Shown: piece after piece, positions 21,521 through 31,845 of the stretch
How positions within the stretch are numbered: position 1 is the stretch's first letter
Layout of the letters: each line of letters starts with the position of its first letter
Assembly: GCA_015143295.1 (NCBI GenBank)
Contig: CM026565.1
Location: 26,420,052-26,484,051 of the forward strand
Length of the DNA: 64,000 nt
Source of the DNA: Tetracentron sinense
Taxonomy: Eukaryota > Streptophyta > Magnoliopsida > Trochodendrales > Trochodendraceae
Reading direction: 5' to 3'
The notes under the pieces: generated by a model
Database searches by the model: none
Told to the model about the DNA's origin: nothing
The model's input: the letters and a program-made list of their open reading frames with translations, nothing else
Program-made: the position numbers and the translations under genes

Positions 21521-24200
21521 TATATATATATATATATATAGGTATCATTCATGTAATACGTGAAGTTAATAATTTTTATGTAGAAAAAACAAAACAAATT
21601 TCACGTGATAGGGGTTATGTGCTCCCGTGTCCTTATATTCGTATGTTGTGGATTCTTCATCTTTTCTGAGTTCGGGCTCGGTGCTCGCCATTGCAATGCA
21701 AAGAGGGAGAGAGATGACAGGTTTGAGTCTAACGCTCAACGATGAAAGTGAAAGGTCTCTCTCTCTCTTTCTTTTCGGTGTAGGTAAGAGAAGATTTGTA
21801 TATAATTTTTTTTTTGGGTTTCATACGATACACAATACTATTTGTTCTTGTAGAGTGCAATATCCTTATTTTTGTTTTGGGCGAGGGTGGGGGCGGGGGG
21901 AGGTAATTAATAGGTTAGAGATAAGTTTAGAGAATACAAAGTGGTGTAATAAGGTGAGATGAGATACACTCATCTCTAGGTAAATTTGAATTTGAAATAG
22001 AATAGTATCAAAAATTAGATTTGATCATGATATGATTATGTTTCTATGTTGAGACTCATATGATCTCTATATAATCTTCAATGAGGAGTCAATTGTAATC
22101 ACTCAAGAATTATCGATAAATCAGTTTCTCTTTATTGTATCAGAGAGGGTCGATCAGATCTTATTTTTAATTTTTTCTTTATTTAAATCTTGTTTTTTCG
22201 GCGGGAGATAGTATCGCCCGTCCGGTTTAAACATTTTTTTTACTAGAGCTGTAGCCATCACCAAATCTAGAAATCTCTCTATCATTAATACCTTCGAGTT
22301 TCTTTTTTTCCCCTTCAAACGATTGGTCGGCTCCGCTTTATGTGTTATTAGGAGAGATCATGATATTTTACTCTAGTGGACCACCGACTCCTACAGACTT
22401 TTAGATGAGTGGGATGCGATAGTAATGGATTTCACAGATTGATGGTGACCACCAATATGTATAATTGGATTTTTCGATGACTTTTCAACAAAGCTCAATG
22501 ATCGCGAGCTATTTTTTTGTTTGTAACAATTGCAAGATCCTTCTTCAAAGGATCATGCAATTACGGGATATTACAGATAAGTTTAGAGAATACAGAGTGG
22601 TGTAATAAGGTAGATTTGAATTTGAAATAGAATAATATCAAATATTAGATTTGGTTATGATTAGACTTGATTTGATTATGATGTGATTATGTTTCTATGT
22701 TGAGACTCATATGATCTCTATATAATTCTCAATGAGGAGTCATTTTAATCACTCAAGAATTCTCAATAAATTAGTTTCTCTTTAGTAATTAGTAGCTTAG
22801 GGAGTTAGGTTAGTATGGGTCTCAACTGTCACACCCTTGGACTTAAATCCGAGTCTTCTCACGAAGGAGAGATACAACCTACCACTTGACAACAGCCAGG
22901 AGGTGTCCGCAGAGTGTATCTTGCAAGTGCTATTTCTTTGATAATTTTACAAAATTGAACCATAAGCTATTGGAAAATGGTTCTAATTGTAAATCAAGTT
23001 TGAGTCTAATAAGCCAACATGGTTCCAACCAATACCAGTTACATCCTTATCCGAAAGATGTCAACTCTTTTGCTAGTGTTGTTAGGTTCTGGCGTGATTT
23101 TAAGGAACTAACACATATTTTCTTAATAACTTTTGCAATTTTATTCTAGTTTACTCTTTGGGTAAGCAATATAAACTTTGTCACCAAACACCCCTAATAA
23201 ACTTCCATCCAATCAAGGCTGTTATAGGCATGAATAGTCACCAAATACCCCTAATATTTTTCACCTAATGAAAGGCTCTTTAGGTTCCATTCTTTTGCCG
23301 AGACTTATAAAACTTACCATTTTATACTTTGTCATAATATTTGTTTAGAAATTTGTGCCACTTTGTCAAAGTATCTAACAGAATAATTCTTACCATTGTG
23401 AGATTTTAAGCCTTATAATTTTTTTTATGAGATTTGAAATCATATATTTTGATGCATTTAATTTCTTATGGAATTGCGACCTAAGAGATGAAAATCACAA
23501 TACATCTAGGTCTCAAAAGAAAATGCATATTGTCAAATGACAAAACTTGAAAAATACCAAACTTTATTAGTCTCAACATGGAAGTAAAGCGAATTCCACT
23601 AAACCATATTGGTTGCGCATCTTGAAAATATCTACTACAATGGAGTGAATTGTCATATATATAAGTCTTAGCAAAAGACCGGCCCACCCCAATACACATT
23701 TAGTTTCCATCAAACATTTGAGGTTAGTAATTACTTTACAGTTTTGATTCAAATTTTGTGGAAACGACTTAGTGAGGTCTTTAAGGTTCCATTCTTTTGG
23801 TGGTACTTTTAAAAGTATGGAACATTAATACTTTGGAACAAGAGGCAAGAGTCTTAGAGGAGAGGAGTGGAGAGTAGGGGTGTCAATGAACCGAGTTGAG
23901 CCGAGCTGGGCATTGCTCAGGCTCGGCTCGTTGGATTTTGATGTTGTTCAAGCTCGGCTCGAGCTTAGCTAGAGCTCGGCTCGTTATCTAAACGAGCTCA
24001 CTCACTTGGCTTGGCTCATTGAGAGCCCATTGAAGAGGGGAGAGGGTTTCTAACTCTTTTACATGATAGTATCTTAGATTTATTGGGCCTTATACGGTTG
24101 GTACCCATTTTGAGGTTCACTTGGGTGAAGCTTCATGGGCTGTGTGTGTGGCTGTGAGGTGCGTGTTTCCTTTCCTTTGCCTACAATAACACCTTGTGGT
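21521..24200. other. Non-coding remainder of unit A
   Basis: Contains a (TA)n microsatellite (21518-21541), the local duplication 21914-22143 / 22575-22790, and a GAGCTCGGCTCG repeat at 23880-24030. The last stretch, 24115-24207, is GT-rich (GCTGTGTGTGTGGCTGTGAG). No open frame with recognisable similarity. Confidence 0.45.
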
Positions 24201-24213
24201 GTTTCTGCCTCAA

Positions 24214-24390
24214 CCCCTGAGGGTGTAGCCCAGTGGTCACTTGGACGAACCGGAAACCCGGAGGTCTCGAGTTTGATTCACTGGCTCCCCTCAATAACGG
24301 CTGCATGGGGTGGGGGTATTCCCTATGACAGCCCGTGGGATTAGTCGGAGCTTTCAAGGCTCAGGATATCCACGGTTATCCCAAAAAAAA
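24214..24390 (+). mobile_element. tRNA-derived SINE, family 1, copy in unit B
   Basis: Near-identical to the SINE at 19499-19677. A box TAGCCCAGTGGTCA (24226-24239), B box GAGTTTGATTC (24269-24279, one change), A tail ending 24390. The right target sequence CATGCCTCAA (24391-24400) is complete, while only GCCTCAA precedes the SINE. So the copy arose by the segmental duplication, not by a new insertion. Confidence 0.88.
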
Positions 24391-24743
24391 CATGCCTCAA
24401 CTATTCTAACAGCTCTTTCATAATGCAAAATGACAATATCTATAGTCTGTACTACTACATTAACAAAAAAAAAGAAAAAGTCTGTACTACTATTACTATA
24501 TAACATACATAGTGTTTTCATGGATGTCACCTACGCCTTTCTATTTCTATTGATGTTATTTAGGACTCCTCTTCATTTGTGAGGCCTCATCATTGAAATA
24601 AAATCAATGAATGGAACCCACAAATTTATATCATGATTTTCATTTACCTCTTATATTTCTTAAAATTTCTTCCTTGTTATTTATTCTTAAAGACAATGTT
24701 ATTTGCAAACCTTTGCCCTCACAAAGAGTCCTACATATGCACA

Positions 24744-25530
24744 CTAGTAAAGGTGCACGTTCCTTTGCACGTATTAATTTTTTTATTAAAGAAGTAAAAT
24801 ATTTTCATAATTTATTTTATAATAAATTTAAGAAAGGCATCAATTGCTAATTTTGAAGCACCACTCTATTCAAAATTATGAACTTTCCAAGCTATAATCC
24901 AGTCCTTGTGATCAACAACAACGCAGTCAATTTAGAACTAAACTTAGCTAGGATTAAACTTTCAATTCACAATTTTTTTTGTTTGCTGCATAGAGCTTTC
25001 CTTTACAAAATACAATGTCTTCCTATGGGCCTGGACTGCCTCCGCCTCCATCCACCTATACTGTGTCCATGCTTGATCTCCAGGCCTACAAAATGCCAAT
25101 TTACCAGTACTATGAGTAATCAAAACCATGCGAAGTCATTGGAATCATAAGTTACTGCACGCTCTAAGCACAGCTACTGCACATTATGGAACTCCCAAAA
25201 GTCCTCTTTGGGATTGCCAAACAGGTTGATGTTCAAGAAAGCCCAGGTTGTGAACTGGTCTTTGACCATGAAGGCCTCCAACAGTGGTCCTAAACATTGG
25301 AGTTTCAGATCTCTTCCGAAGCTTACTTAGCCAAGAGCTTTGCTTGTGAATTGAAGTTGGTCAATAATGGCGTTCTTCTAGCACTGAAGAGATAAAGAGT
25401 GCTTCAACTTGACTTTGATAGCAAAGGATATGTATGGGGCTGCATTGGCAAGCCCCACAACGGAATTAAATGATGAAACAACAGCCTGCATCTGCTGGTA
25501 GTGGTATACTTTTGTTCTTTTATTAATAGA
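24744..25530 (-). mobile_element. Possible Helitron carrying the BEL1-like fragment
   Basis: On the minus strand the segment begins TCTATTAATAAAAGAAC (5' end 25530), typical of plant Helitron 5' termini. It ends with a GTGCA...TGCAC hairpin and CTTTACTAG before T (3' end 24744). The BEL1-like pseudogene lies between these ends in the same orientation. The base before TC is T rather than A, and unit A shows CAAG in place of CTAG, so the assignment is tentative. Confidence 0.3.
25075..25506 (-). pseudogene. BEL1-like homeodomain (BLH) gene fragment, copy B
   Basis: Same features and same disabling changes as copy A (20350-20786), from YHYQQMQAVVSSF through LFEHQPVWQSQRGLW. Shared stops show that it was dead before the 4-kb duplication. 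The plus-strand frames over it are shadows. Confidence 0.72.
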
Positions 25531-28384
25531 AGGTCATATATATATATATATATACTAATACTATAAAGAAATTAGACTCTCTCTCTGTGATCTCCAAACT
25601 CTCATTCCTCTAATCTTATGATTTCTATTTTAGATATGACATAGTTTTTCTCTTTAATCCCAACTCTTTAAGTTTGGGACCCACTATCTCATCCTAGAGC
25701 CCTCTATATCTCCACTATTGTAGAGTCCTCTCTTATCCCCAACTATTGCAGGTAGGTTGAAGATTCACTATTTCATCCTAGAGCCCTCTCTATCTCTACT
25801 ACTGTAGAGTCATCTCTTATCTCTAACTCTTGAGTTAATACTAAGAAATTTATAATTTTTCAATAAATGTTATTAAAATAATAATTTTATTATTTATAAA
25901 ATCAATTTATTAATACAAATAATAGTGTTTAGAAATAAAAATTATTATATCATTAAAAATAAAATTTAGTAAATATTCTTAAAATATATTACTTAATATT
26001 TAAATAAATAAATAATATTATTTAATTCTAGATGTCCTTAAATTATTACATGTGCATCGCACAGGGTCTTTGTTAGTGTGTGTAATATATATATATATAT
26101 AGGTATCTTTCATGTAATACGTGAAGTTAATAATTTTTACGTAGAAAAAACAAAACAAATTTCATGTGATAGGGGGTTATGTGCTCCCGTGTCCTTATAT
26201 TGGTATGTTGCGGATTCTTCATCTTTTCTGCGTTTGGGCTCAGTACTCATTATTGCAATGCAAAGAGGGAGAGAGAGATGACAAGTTTGAATCTAATGCT
26301 GAACGATGAAAGTGAAAGGTCTCTCTCTCTTTCTTTTCAGTGTAGGTAAGCGAAGACTTGTATATAAATTTTTTTCTTTGGTTTCATACGATACACAATA
26401 CTATTTGTTCTTGTAGAGTGTAATATCCATATTTTTTTTTTGGGAGGAGGCGGGGGGAGGTAATTAATAGGTTAGAGATAAGTTTAAAGAATACAGAATG
26501 GTGTAATAAGGTAGATTTGAATTTGAAATAGAATAATATCAAATATTAGATTTGGTTAGGATTAGATTTGATTATGATGTGATTATGTTTCTATGTTGAG
26601 ACTCATATGATCTCTATATAATTCTCAATGAGGAGTCATTTTAATTACTCAAGAATTCTCAATAAATCAGTTTCTCTTTAGTGATTAGTAGGTTAGGGAG
26701 TTAGGTTAGTATGGGTCTCAACTGTCACAACCCTGATTAAATCCGAGTCCTCTCACGAAGGAGAGATAATACCTTCTTCAATAATTTTAAAAAATTAAAC
26801 CCTAAGCTATTGGAAAATGGTTTCAATTGTAAATCAAGTTCGAGTCTAATAAGCCAACATGGTTCCAACCAATACCAGTTACATCCTAATCCGAAAGATG
26901 TCAACTCTTTTGCTAGTGTTGTTAGGGTTTGGCGTGAATTTAAGGAACTAGCACATATTTCCTTGATAACTTTTACAATTTTATTCTAGTTTACTCTTTG
27001 GGCAAGCAATATAAACTTTGTCACCAAACACCCCAAATAAACTTCCATCTAATCAAGGCTGTTATAGGCACGAATAGTCACCAAATACCCCTACTATTTT
27101 TCACCGAATGAAAGGCTCTTAAGGTTCCATTCTTTTGCTGAGACTTATAAAACTTGTCATTTTGCACTTTGTCATGATAGTTGTTCAGAAATTTGTGCCA
27201 CTTTGTCAAAGTATTTAACAAAATAATTCTTACCATCATGAGATTTAAAGTCTTGTAATTTTTTTGATGAGATTTGAAATCACATATTTTGATGCATTTA
27301 AAGTCTCGTAGAATTGCAACCTAAGAGATGAAAATCACAATACATCTAGGTCTCAAAAGAAAATGCATATTGTCAAATGACAAAACTTGAAGAATACCGA
27401 ACTTTATTAGTCTCAACATGGAAGTAAAGCTGAATTCCACTAAACCATACTTGTTGCACATCTTGAAAATATCTACTACAATGGAGTGAATTGCCATAAA
27501 TATAAGTCTTAGCAAAAGACCGGCCCACCTCAATACACATTTAGTTTCCATCAAACATTTGAGGTTAGTAATTACTTTACAGTTTTGATTCAAATTTTGT
27601 GGAAAGGACTTGGTGAGGTCTTTAAGGCTCTGTTCTTTTGGTGATACTTTTAAAAGTTTGGAATATTAATACTTTGGAACAAGAGGCAAGAGTCTTAGAG
27701 GAGAGGAGTGGAGAGTAGGGGTGTCAACGAACCGATCTGAGCTGGGCATTGCTCAGGCTTGGCTCGTTGGATTTTTGATGTTGTTCAGGCTCGGCTCGAG
27801 CTCAGCTCGAGCATGAAAATGTCAGCTCGGGCTCAGCTTGTCCACAAATCATCGAGCTTGAGCCGAGCTCGAACCAACTCGTTAAGCTCTGATTTTTTTT
27901 TAAAATTATATAGTGGAGACGATATTCTAACAATTAAGGGATTAAGAGTGGGTACAAAGAAAATTGGAAGATAAAATAGTGTTTTCACTAACATGATGAA
28001 CATTTCATGTTTTTAATTAAAAAAACTTATTTCATTTTCTTATTTTTGTAATGTAAAACTCAATATTGGTAGGGGTATAATTGTTCATGGGTATTCATTG
28101 AATTAGTCGAGTCGAGCTCGACTCGTTAGCTAAATGTGCTCACTCACTTGGCTCGGCTTGGCTCGATGAGCTTTTTAATCATGCTCAAGCTCAGCTCATT
28201 GATAGCCCACTGGAGAGGGGAGATGGTTTATAACTCTTTTACACGATAGTATCTCAAATTTAGTGGGCCTCATACTGTTGGTACCCGTTTTGAGGTTGAC
28301 TTGGGTGAAGCTTCATGGGCTGTGTGTGTGGGTGTGAGGTGCGTGTTTCCTTCCTTTGCCTACAATGACCTTGTGGTGTTTCTG
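25507..28384. other. Non-coding remainder of unit B
   Basis: Holds a (TA)n microsatellite (about 25530-25553), the Helitron-like segment 25549-26076, a second (TA)n (26083-26100) and the GCTCGG-type repeat 27720-28200. No gene recognised. Confidence 0.45.
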
Positions 28385-28544
28385 TGTTAACCAAAAAAGA
28401 TTTGATTAGAAGTTCTCCATGTAAGGAACTTAAAAAATCTAAGTTTTTTTTGATAGAATAAGTTTCGTATTTATATAACTTTTTCATTCTATGAAATAAT
28501 ATAATTCTAAACATTAAGGAAAATTATGATAGTGTGTGGTAGTC

Positions 28545-28692
28545 ACCACTCCATTGATCTCCATTTCCCGAGAGGGGGTGTGAGCGTCATCTCCACCCGG
28601 CCATGACTTAGAACATATACTAACCACTAACCAGGGTTGCGTCCTAACTGCATATCTCTCACTCAAAAAACAAAAACAAAAAAAAGACATGA
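28545..28692 (+). mobile_element. SINE family 2, 5'-truncated copy
   Basis: CATTTCCCGAGAGGGGGTG ... CTCCACCCGGCC ... AACCACTAACCAGGGTTGCG followed by an A-rich tail matches the 3' half of the full SINE at 51365-51542 (TTCCCGAGAGGGTGGGAG ... CTCCACCCGCCC ... GGCGTTGCGGCC). The A/B-box half is missing or degenerate. Confidence 0.6.
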
Positions 28693-29170
28693 AATAATGA
28701 AAATTCTAGATTTTAAAAGTTCTACCAAAATAAACTAGGATTTTTTTATTTATAAATTAGGCCAAACCTAACAGGCCGAACCTTCCAACCACAAAATTTA
28801 AAAAACAGGCCGAACCTAATAGTTGGCACGCTAAAATCTCATACCATCAGGGATTTATTTTTATTTTTATGGCTGATTCATATATGGTTAGGCCGCAACC
28901 CCGGTTAGTATTAGTATGACACCTATTAATTACATATAATTGTTTAAAAAAAAATTAAGATTAGAAATATAACCTTAAGGTTAAATATTTGTAATTCACA
29001 ATAAAAACACGCGTTACGTTGTAGGAGAAAGCCAGAGAGGACGTCTCTTGCCATTGCGGAGACGATCCTAAATGAAAAGTCAAATATTCCCCGTCATTTC
29101 GAAAATGATAAAGAAAACATTCGTAATTTCACACACTCAGATACAGTGACCCTATCACCCTCCACGATTA
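28693..29170. other. Intergenic DNA, nothing recognised
   Basis: AT-rich, with two short CAGGCCGAACCT words (28770-28815). No paired termini or coding frame. Confidence 0.4.
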
Positions 29171-29932
29171 GAAACCAAATCCTCTACGGTGATAACCGGA
29201 TTTCGCAAATCCGGTTATCACCTCATGAGGTGGCTACGTGTCTCTTTTGACACCCCTTAATTCTGGTTAAGATTCGCCCACCGTCCCACCCATCTTGGTT
29301 TTCAGAAAAAAATATTAATTTATTTTAAAAATAGTTTATATAATATGAAAAAAAACTTAAAAATATGTTTTTAATATTTAAAAAAAATTAATATTAAAAA
29401 AAAGACTCGTAATCATCTCCTATTGTAACCGATTTTTGGCAAAACCGGTTACACCCTTGTGGTCATCACGTGTCCCTTTTTACACTCCTTAACTATGGTT
29501 AAGATTCACATACCCCTAGGGTTCACCCACCTATATTTGGTTTTCTGAAAAAAAATATTTTTAAAAATTAATCCTAGGAGTTTATAAATTTTAACTACAG
29601 TTAACAAATTTTTGTATTTTTTTAAAAGAAAAACCAAGGATAGGGATTGAACCTTAGGGGTGACTGAATCTTAACCACGGTTAAGATGTATCAAAAGGGA
29701 TATGTGGCCACCTCAGGAGTGTAACTGGTTTTGGCAGAACCGGTTACAATTGGAGAAGAATACATCCCTAAAAAAAAAAAAAAACTAAGGATGAGTGAAT
29801 GAACTCTAGGGGGTGGGTGAATCTTAACCACGTTTAAGAGTATCAAAAGGGACACGTGGCCACCTCATGGGGTTATAACCAGACTTGCCAAATCCGGTTA
29901 TTACCGTAGAGGATTTGGTCTCATCATCATCA
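29171..29932. mobile_element. Hairpin-ended MITE (outer copy), split by a related element
   Basis: Termini GAAACCAAATCCTCTACGGT and (inverted) GAGACCAAATCCTCTACGGT. Just inside the left end is a perfect 15-bp-stem palindrome, GTGATAACCGGATTT-cgc-AAATCCGGTTATCAC (29189-29221). The right end carries a diverged counterpart. The arms share GAGGTGGC-ACGTG-C and TGGTTAAGATTC words with the elements at 9090 and 29411. The centre is occupied by the inner element. Confidence 0.65.
29411..29766. mobile_element. Hairpin-ended MITE (inner copy) nested in a relative
   Basis: Ends ATCATCTCCTATTGTAACCG and (inverted) ATTCTTCTCCAATTGTAACC. Each is followed by a small palindrome of the form GTAACCG-n-CGGTTAC, and by arms with TAACTATGGTTAAGATTCA and CACGTGTCCCTTTT. 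It has the same architecture as the outer copy but a different terminal palindrome. Confidence 0.6.
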
Positions 29933-30200
29933 ACATTTCACCGTTTCACAGCTCACCACGTAGCCTCTCAACCGACCACTGGGCCCCTATCTTTTAATAT
30001 ATTTCAAAAAAATCTTTTATTTAAAACATTATTTTTATTTTATTTTTTCTCTCTCTCTTTGTTATAAGATGAAGATCCATTAATGGAACCAGAACCCGAG
30101 TTCTAAGCCTCTCTCTCTCTCTCGTTTTTTTTTTTTTAAGAAGCTGCTTTCATTTTCGACAAAACCTTCAATGTTGACCTAAAATTATTCTCTCAACCAC
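29933..30200. other. CAF1 upstream region
   Basis: AT-rich sequence followed by a CT microsatellite (CTCTCTCTCTCTCTCG, about 30108-30124). No element recognised. Confidence 0.35.
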
Positions 30201-30202
30201 CT

Positions 30203-30219
30203 TATAAAATTTATATACA
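30203..30219 (+). promoter_or_regulatory. Probable TATA box of CAF1
   Basis: CTTATAAAATTTATATACA lies upstream of an A-rich, then CAAACAAG-type leader typical of plant 5' UTRs. The start codon is about 400 bp downstream and is probably preceded by a leader intron. Confidence 0.4.
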
Positions 30220-30370
30220 TGTATTCAAACAAGAAGAAGATTAAAACCCTAGAAAAGCTCCGTGGTTCTCTCGCTCACGATCGTGCTCTTCACTGATATT
30301 CAACGAAGATCAAACCAGTGGTCGTGATTCAAGCTCCGTCAATCGATGCCTGAGATTTCACGGATTTGAG

Positions 30371-30489
30371 GTCAGATCTCAGATCTACTCGTTTTTTTTT
30401 TTTTTTTTTTATTGGTGGTATATTAGGGTTTGATGGATTTTTCGGTTTTTGTTTATTTTTTTAGGCTTGTTTTGATGGGGTTTTTGCAG
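30371..30489 (+). other. Putative 5' UTR intron of CAF1
   Basis: Donor-like GAG/GTCAGA at 30371, a T-rich interior including a run of about 20 T, and acceptor TTTTTGCAG/AT ending at 30489. Leader introns are common in plant housekeeping genes. A spliced transcript would be needed to confirm it. Confidence 0.4.
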
Positions 30490-30613
30490 ATCTGGTTGAA
30501 GGAAGTGGGTTTCCGGTAGATCGGTTAGGGTTTTGGGATTCGATTGCTTATGGTTGATTACGGATCTAGGTTTGAGGAGATTTGTTGTTTGATTAGATTT
30601 CTTCGTTGCGGAA

Positions 30614-31438
30614 ATGTCGATTCTGCCGAAAAGCGATTCGATTCAGATCAGAGAGGTTTGGAGTGATAATCTTGAAGCGGAGTTTGATTTGATTCGGGAG
30701 ATTGTAGATGATTACCCTTACATCGCAATGGATACAGAGTTTCCAGGAATTGTTCTTCGACCTGTAGGGAATTTCAAGAACATTACTGATTATCATTATG
30801 AGACATTGAAGGCCAACGTTGATATGCTGAAGCTGATACAGATAGGGCTGACATTTTCCGACGAAAATGGGAACCTTCCTACCTGTGGGACTGACAAGTA
30901 TTGCATCTGGCAATTCAATTTCTGCGAGTTCAATGTCGGATTGGATGTGTTTGCGAATGACTCCATCGAGCTTTTGCGCCAGAGCGGGATCGATTTCAAG
31001 AAGAACAATGAAAATGGTATTGATGCTCAACAATTCGGCGAGCTCTTGATGTCATCTGGGATTGTATTGAATGATAGTGTGCATTGGGTTACCTTCCACA
31101 GTGGATACGATTTCGGATATTTGCTTAAGCTCTTGACTTGCCAGAGTCTCCCCGATACGCAAGCCGGGTTCTTTAACCTGATCAATATGTATTTCCCCAC
31201 ACTATACGATATCAAGCATCTGATGAAGTTCTGTAATAGCCTCCATGGTGGGCTGAACAAGCTTGCAGAGCTGTTGGAAGTGGAAAGGTTTGGCATTTGT
31301 CATCAAGCGGGTTCCGATAGTTTGCTCACATCTTGTACATTCAAGAAATTGAAAGACAATTTCTTTAATGGCTCAACTGAGAAATATGCTGGTGTGTTGT
31401 ATGGTCTTTGTGTTGAGAATGGACAGAGTAGTAATTGA
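30614..31438 (+). CDS. CAF1: CAF1/POP2 (CNOT7-like) deadenylase, complete single coding exon
   Basis: 274 residues, the usual length. It removes poly(A) tails as the DEDD-type nuclease subunit of the CCR4-NOT complex, in cytoplasm and nucleus. Active-site residues are all present: D40 and E42 (AMDTEFPG), D166 ([12 protein letters not shown]), D235 with H230 ([12 protein letters not shown]). Other conserved blocks are [52 protein letters not shown] and [20 protein letters not shown]. It starts [11 protein letters not shown] after a short N terminus, like Arabidopsis CAF1-6/CAF1-7. There is no intron in the coding part. The 530-bp satellite array begins about 400 bp downstream. The gene looks intact. 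Confidence 0.96.
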   Translation: MSILPKSDSIQIREVWSDNLEAEFDLIREIVDDYPYIAMDTEFPGIVLRPVGNFKNITDYHYETLKANVDMLKLIQIGLTFSDENGNLPTCGTDKYCIWQFNFCEFNVGLDVFANDSIELLRQSGIDFKKNNENGIDAQQFGELLMSSGIVLNDSVHWVTFHSGYDFGYLLKLLTCQSLPDTQAGFFNLINMYFPTLYDIKHLMKFCNSLHGGLNKLAELLEVERFGICHQAGSDSLLTSCTFKKLKDNFFNGSTEKYAGVLYGLCVENGQSSN

Positions 31439-31845
31439 ATAAAAAGATGGAAAACAAATATGAAAAGCTGTTAGTTTGGTTTAATGTGGGTCTGATATTC
31501 CCATGTCTGTATGTACACCTTTGGTAAAAAAGTTGATTAAGTTATGAATTTTCTCTTCTGCTTGCTATTTCATTCTCTGAAACTTCTGTGTGAAATCTCT
31601 TATCTGTCTTGTAGAACTGAAGCCATTCTTTGTGCACCTAATCTTTGATAAATTTTTTAGGTTGTATCCTGTAAATTAATAGAGTGTTGCTTCCTAAACA
31701 AACTTAATTATTCACAATTTCTGTTTTGGAGAATTGCTTATCAGAGCTTACTATGATCTTGAGTATGCAGAAATTTTGTTCCCTTTCTTTATCAGAACAT
31801 CTATTTATCTCATAACCCAAGTAATAGAGATCCTTATATCCGCTA
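31439..31845. other. CAF1 3' UTR and flank
   Basis: Presumed 3' UTR and about 200 bp of ordinary AT-rich sequence up to the first satellite monomer. No other feature. Confidence 0.45.

Larger units (their letters stand above)
19493..24207. repeat. Tandem duplication, unit A (4.7 kb)
   Basis: First copy of a direct duplication; the second is 24208-28384. Both begin with the CCTCAA of a SINE target site followed by the SINE, then contain the BEL1-like pseudogene, a block of AT-rich DNA with TCTCATCCTAGAGCCCTCT-type words, a CTTTCTTTTC(G/A)GTGTAGGTAAG stretch, ATTGAACCATAAGCTATTGG-type sequence and GCTCGGCTCG repeats, and end at GGTGTTTCTG. Unit A alone carries a Mutator-type MITE (20831-21000) and a second copy of a roughly 220-bp segment (21914-22143 and 22575-22790) with about 430 bp between. 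No functional gene was recognised in the unit. Confidence 0.88.
24208..28384. repeat. Tandem duplication, unit B (4.2 kb)
   Basis: Second copy, colinear with unit A from the SINE to GGTGTTTCTG. The A/B junction reads TTTCTG/CCTCAA, whereas the outer flanks are CAACATG before unit A and TGTTAACC after unit B. So the breakpoints share only about 2 bp (TG). Unit B lacks the unit-A MITE and one copy of the 220-bp internal repeat. It has about 300 bp of GCTCGG-rich DNA (27830-28120) that unit A lacks. Confidence 0.88.

Noticed and set aside
24878-25150. Plus-strand frames over the BEL1-like pseudogenes (20156-20356, 24878-25150)
   Set aside because: The recognisable protein similarity is on the minus strand; the plus frames are shadows.
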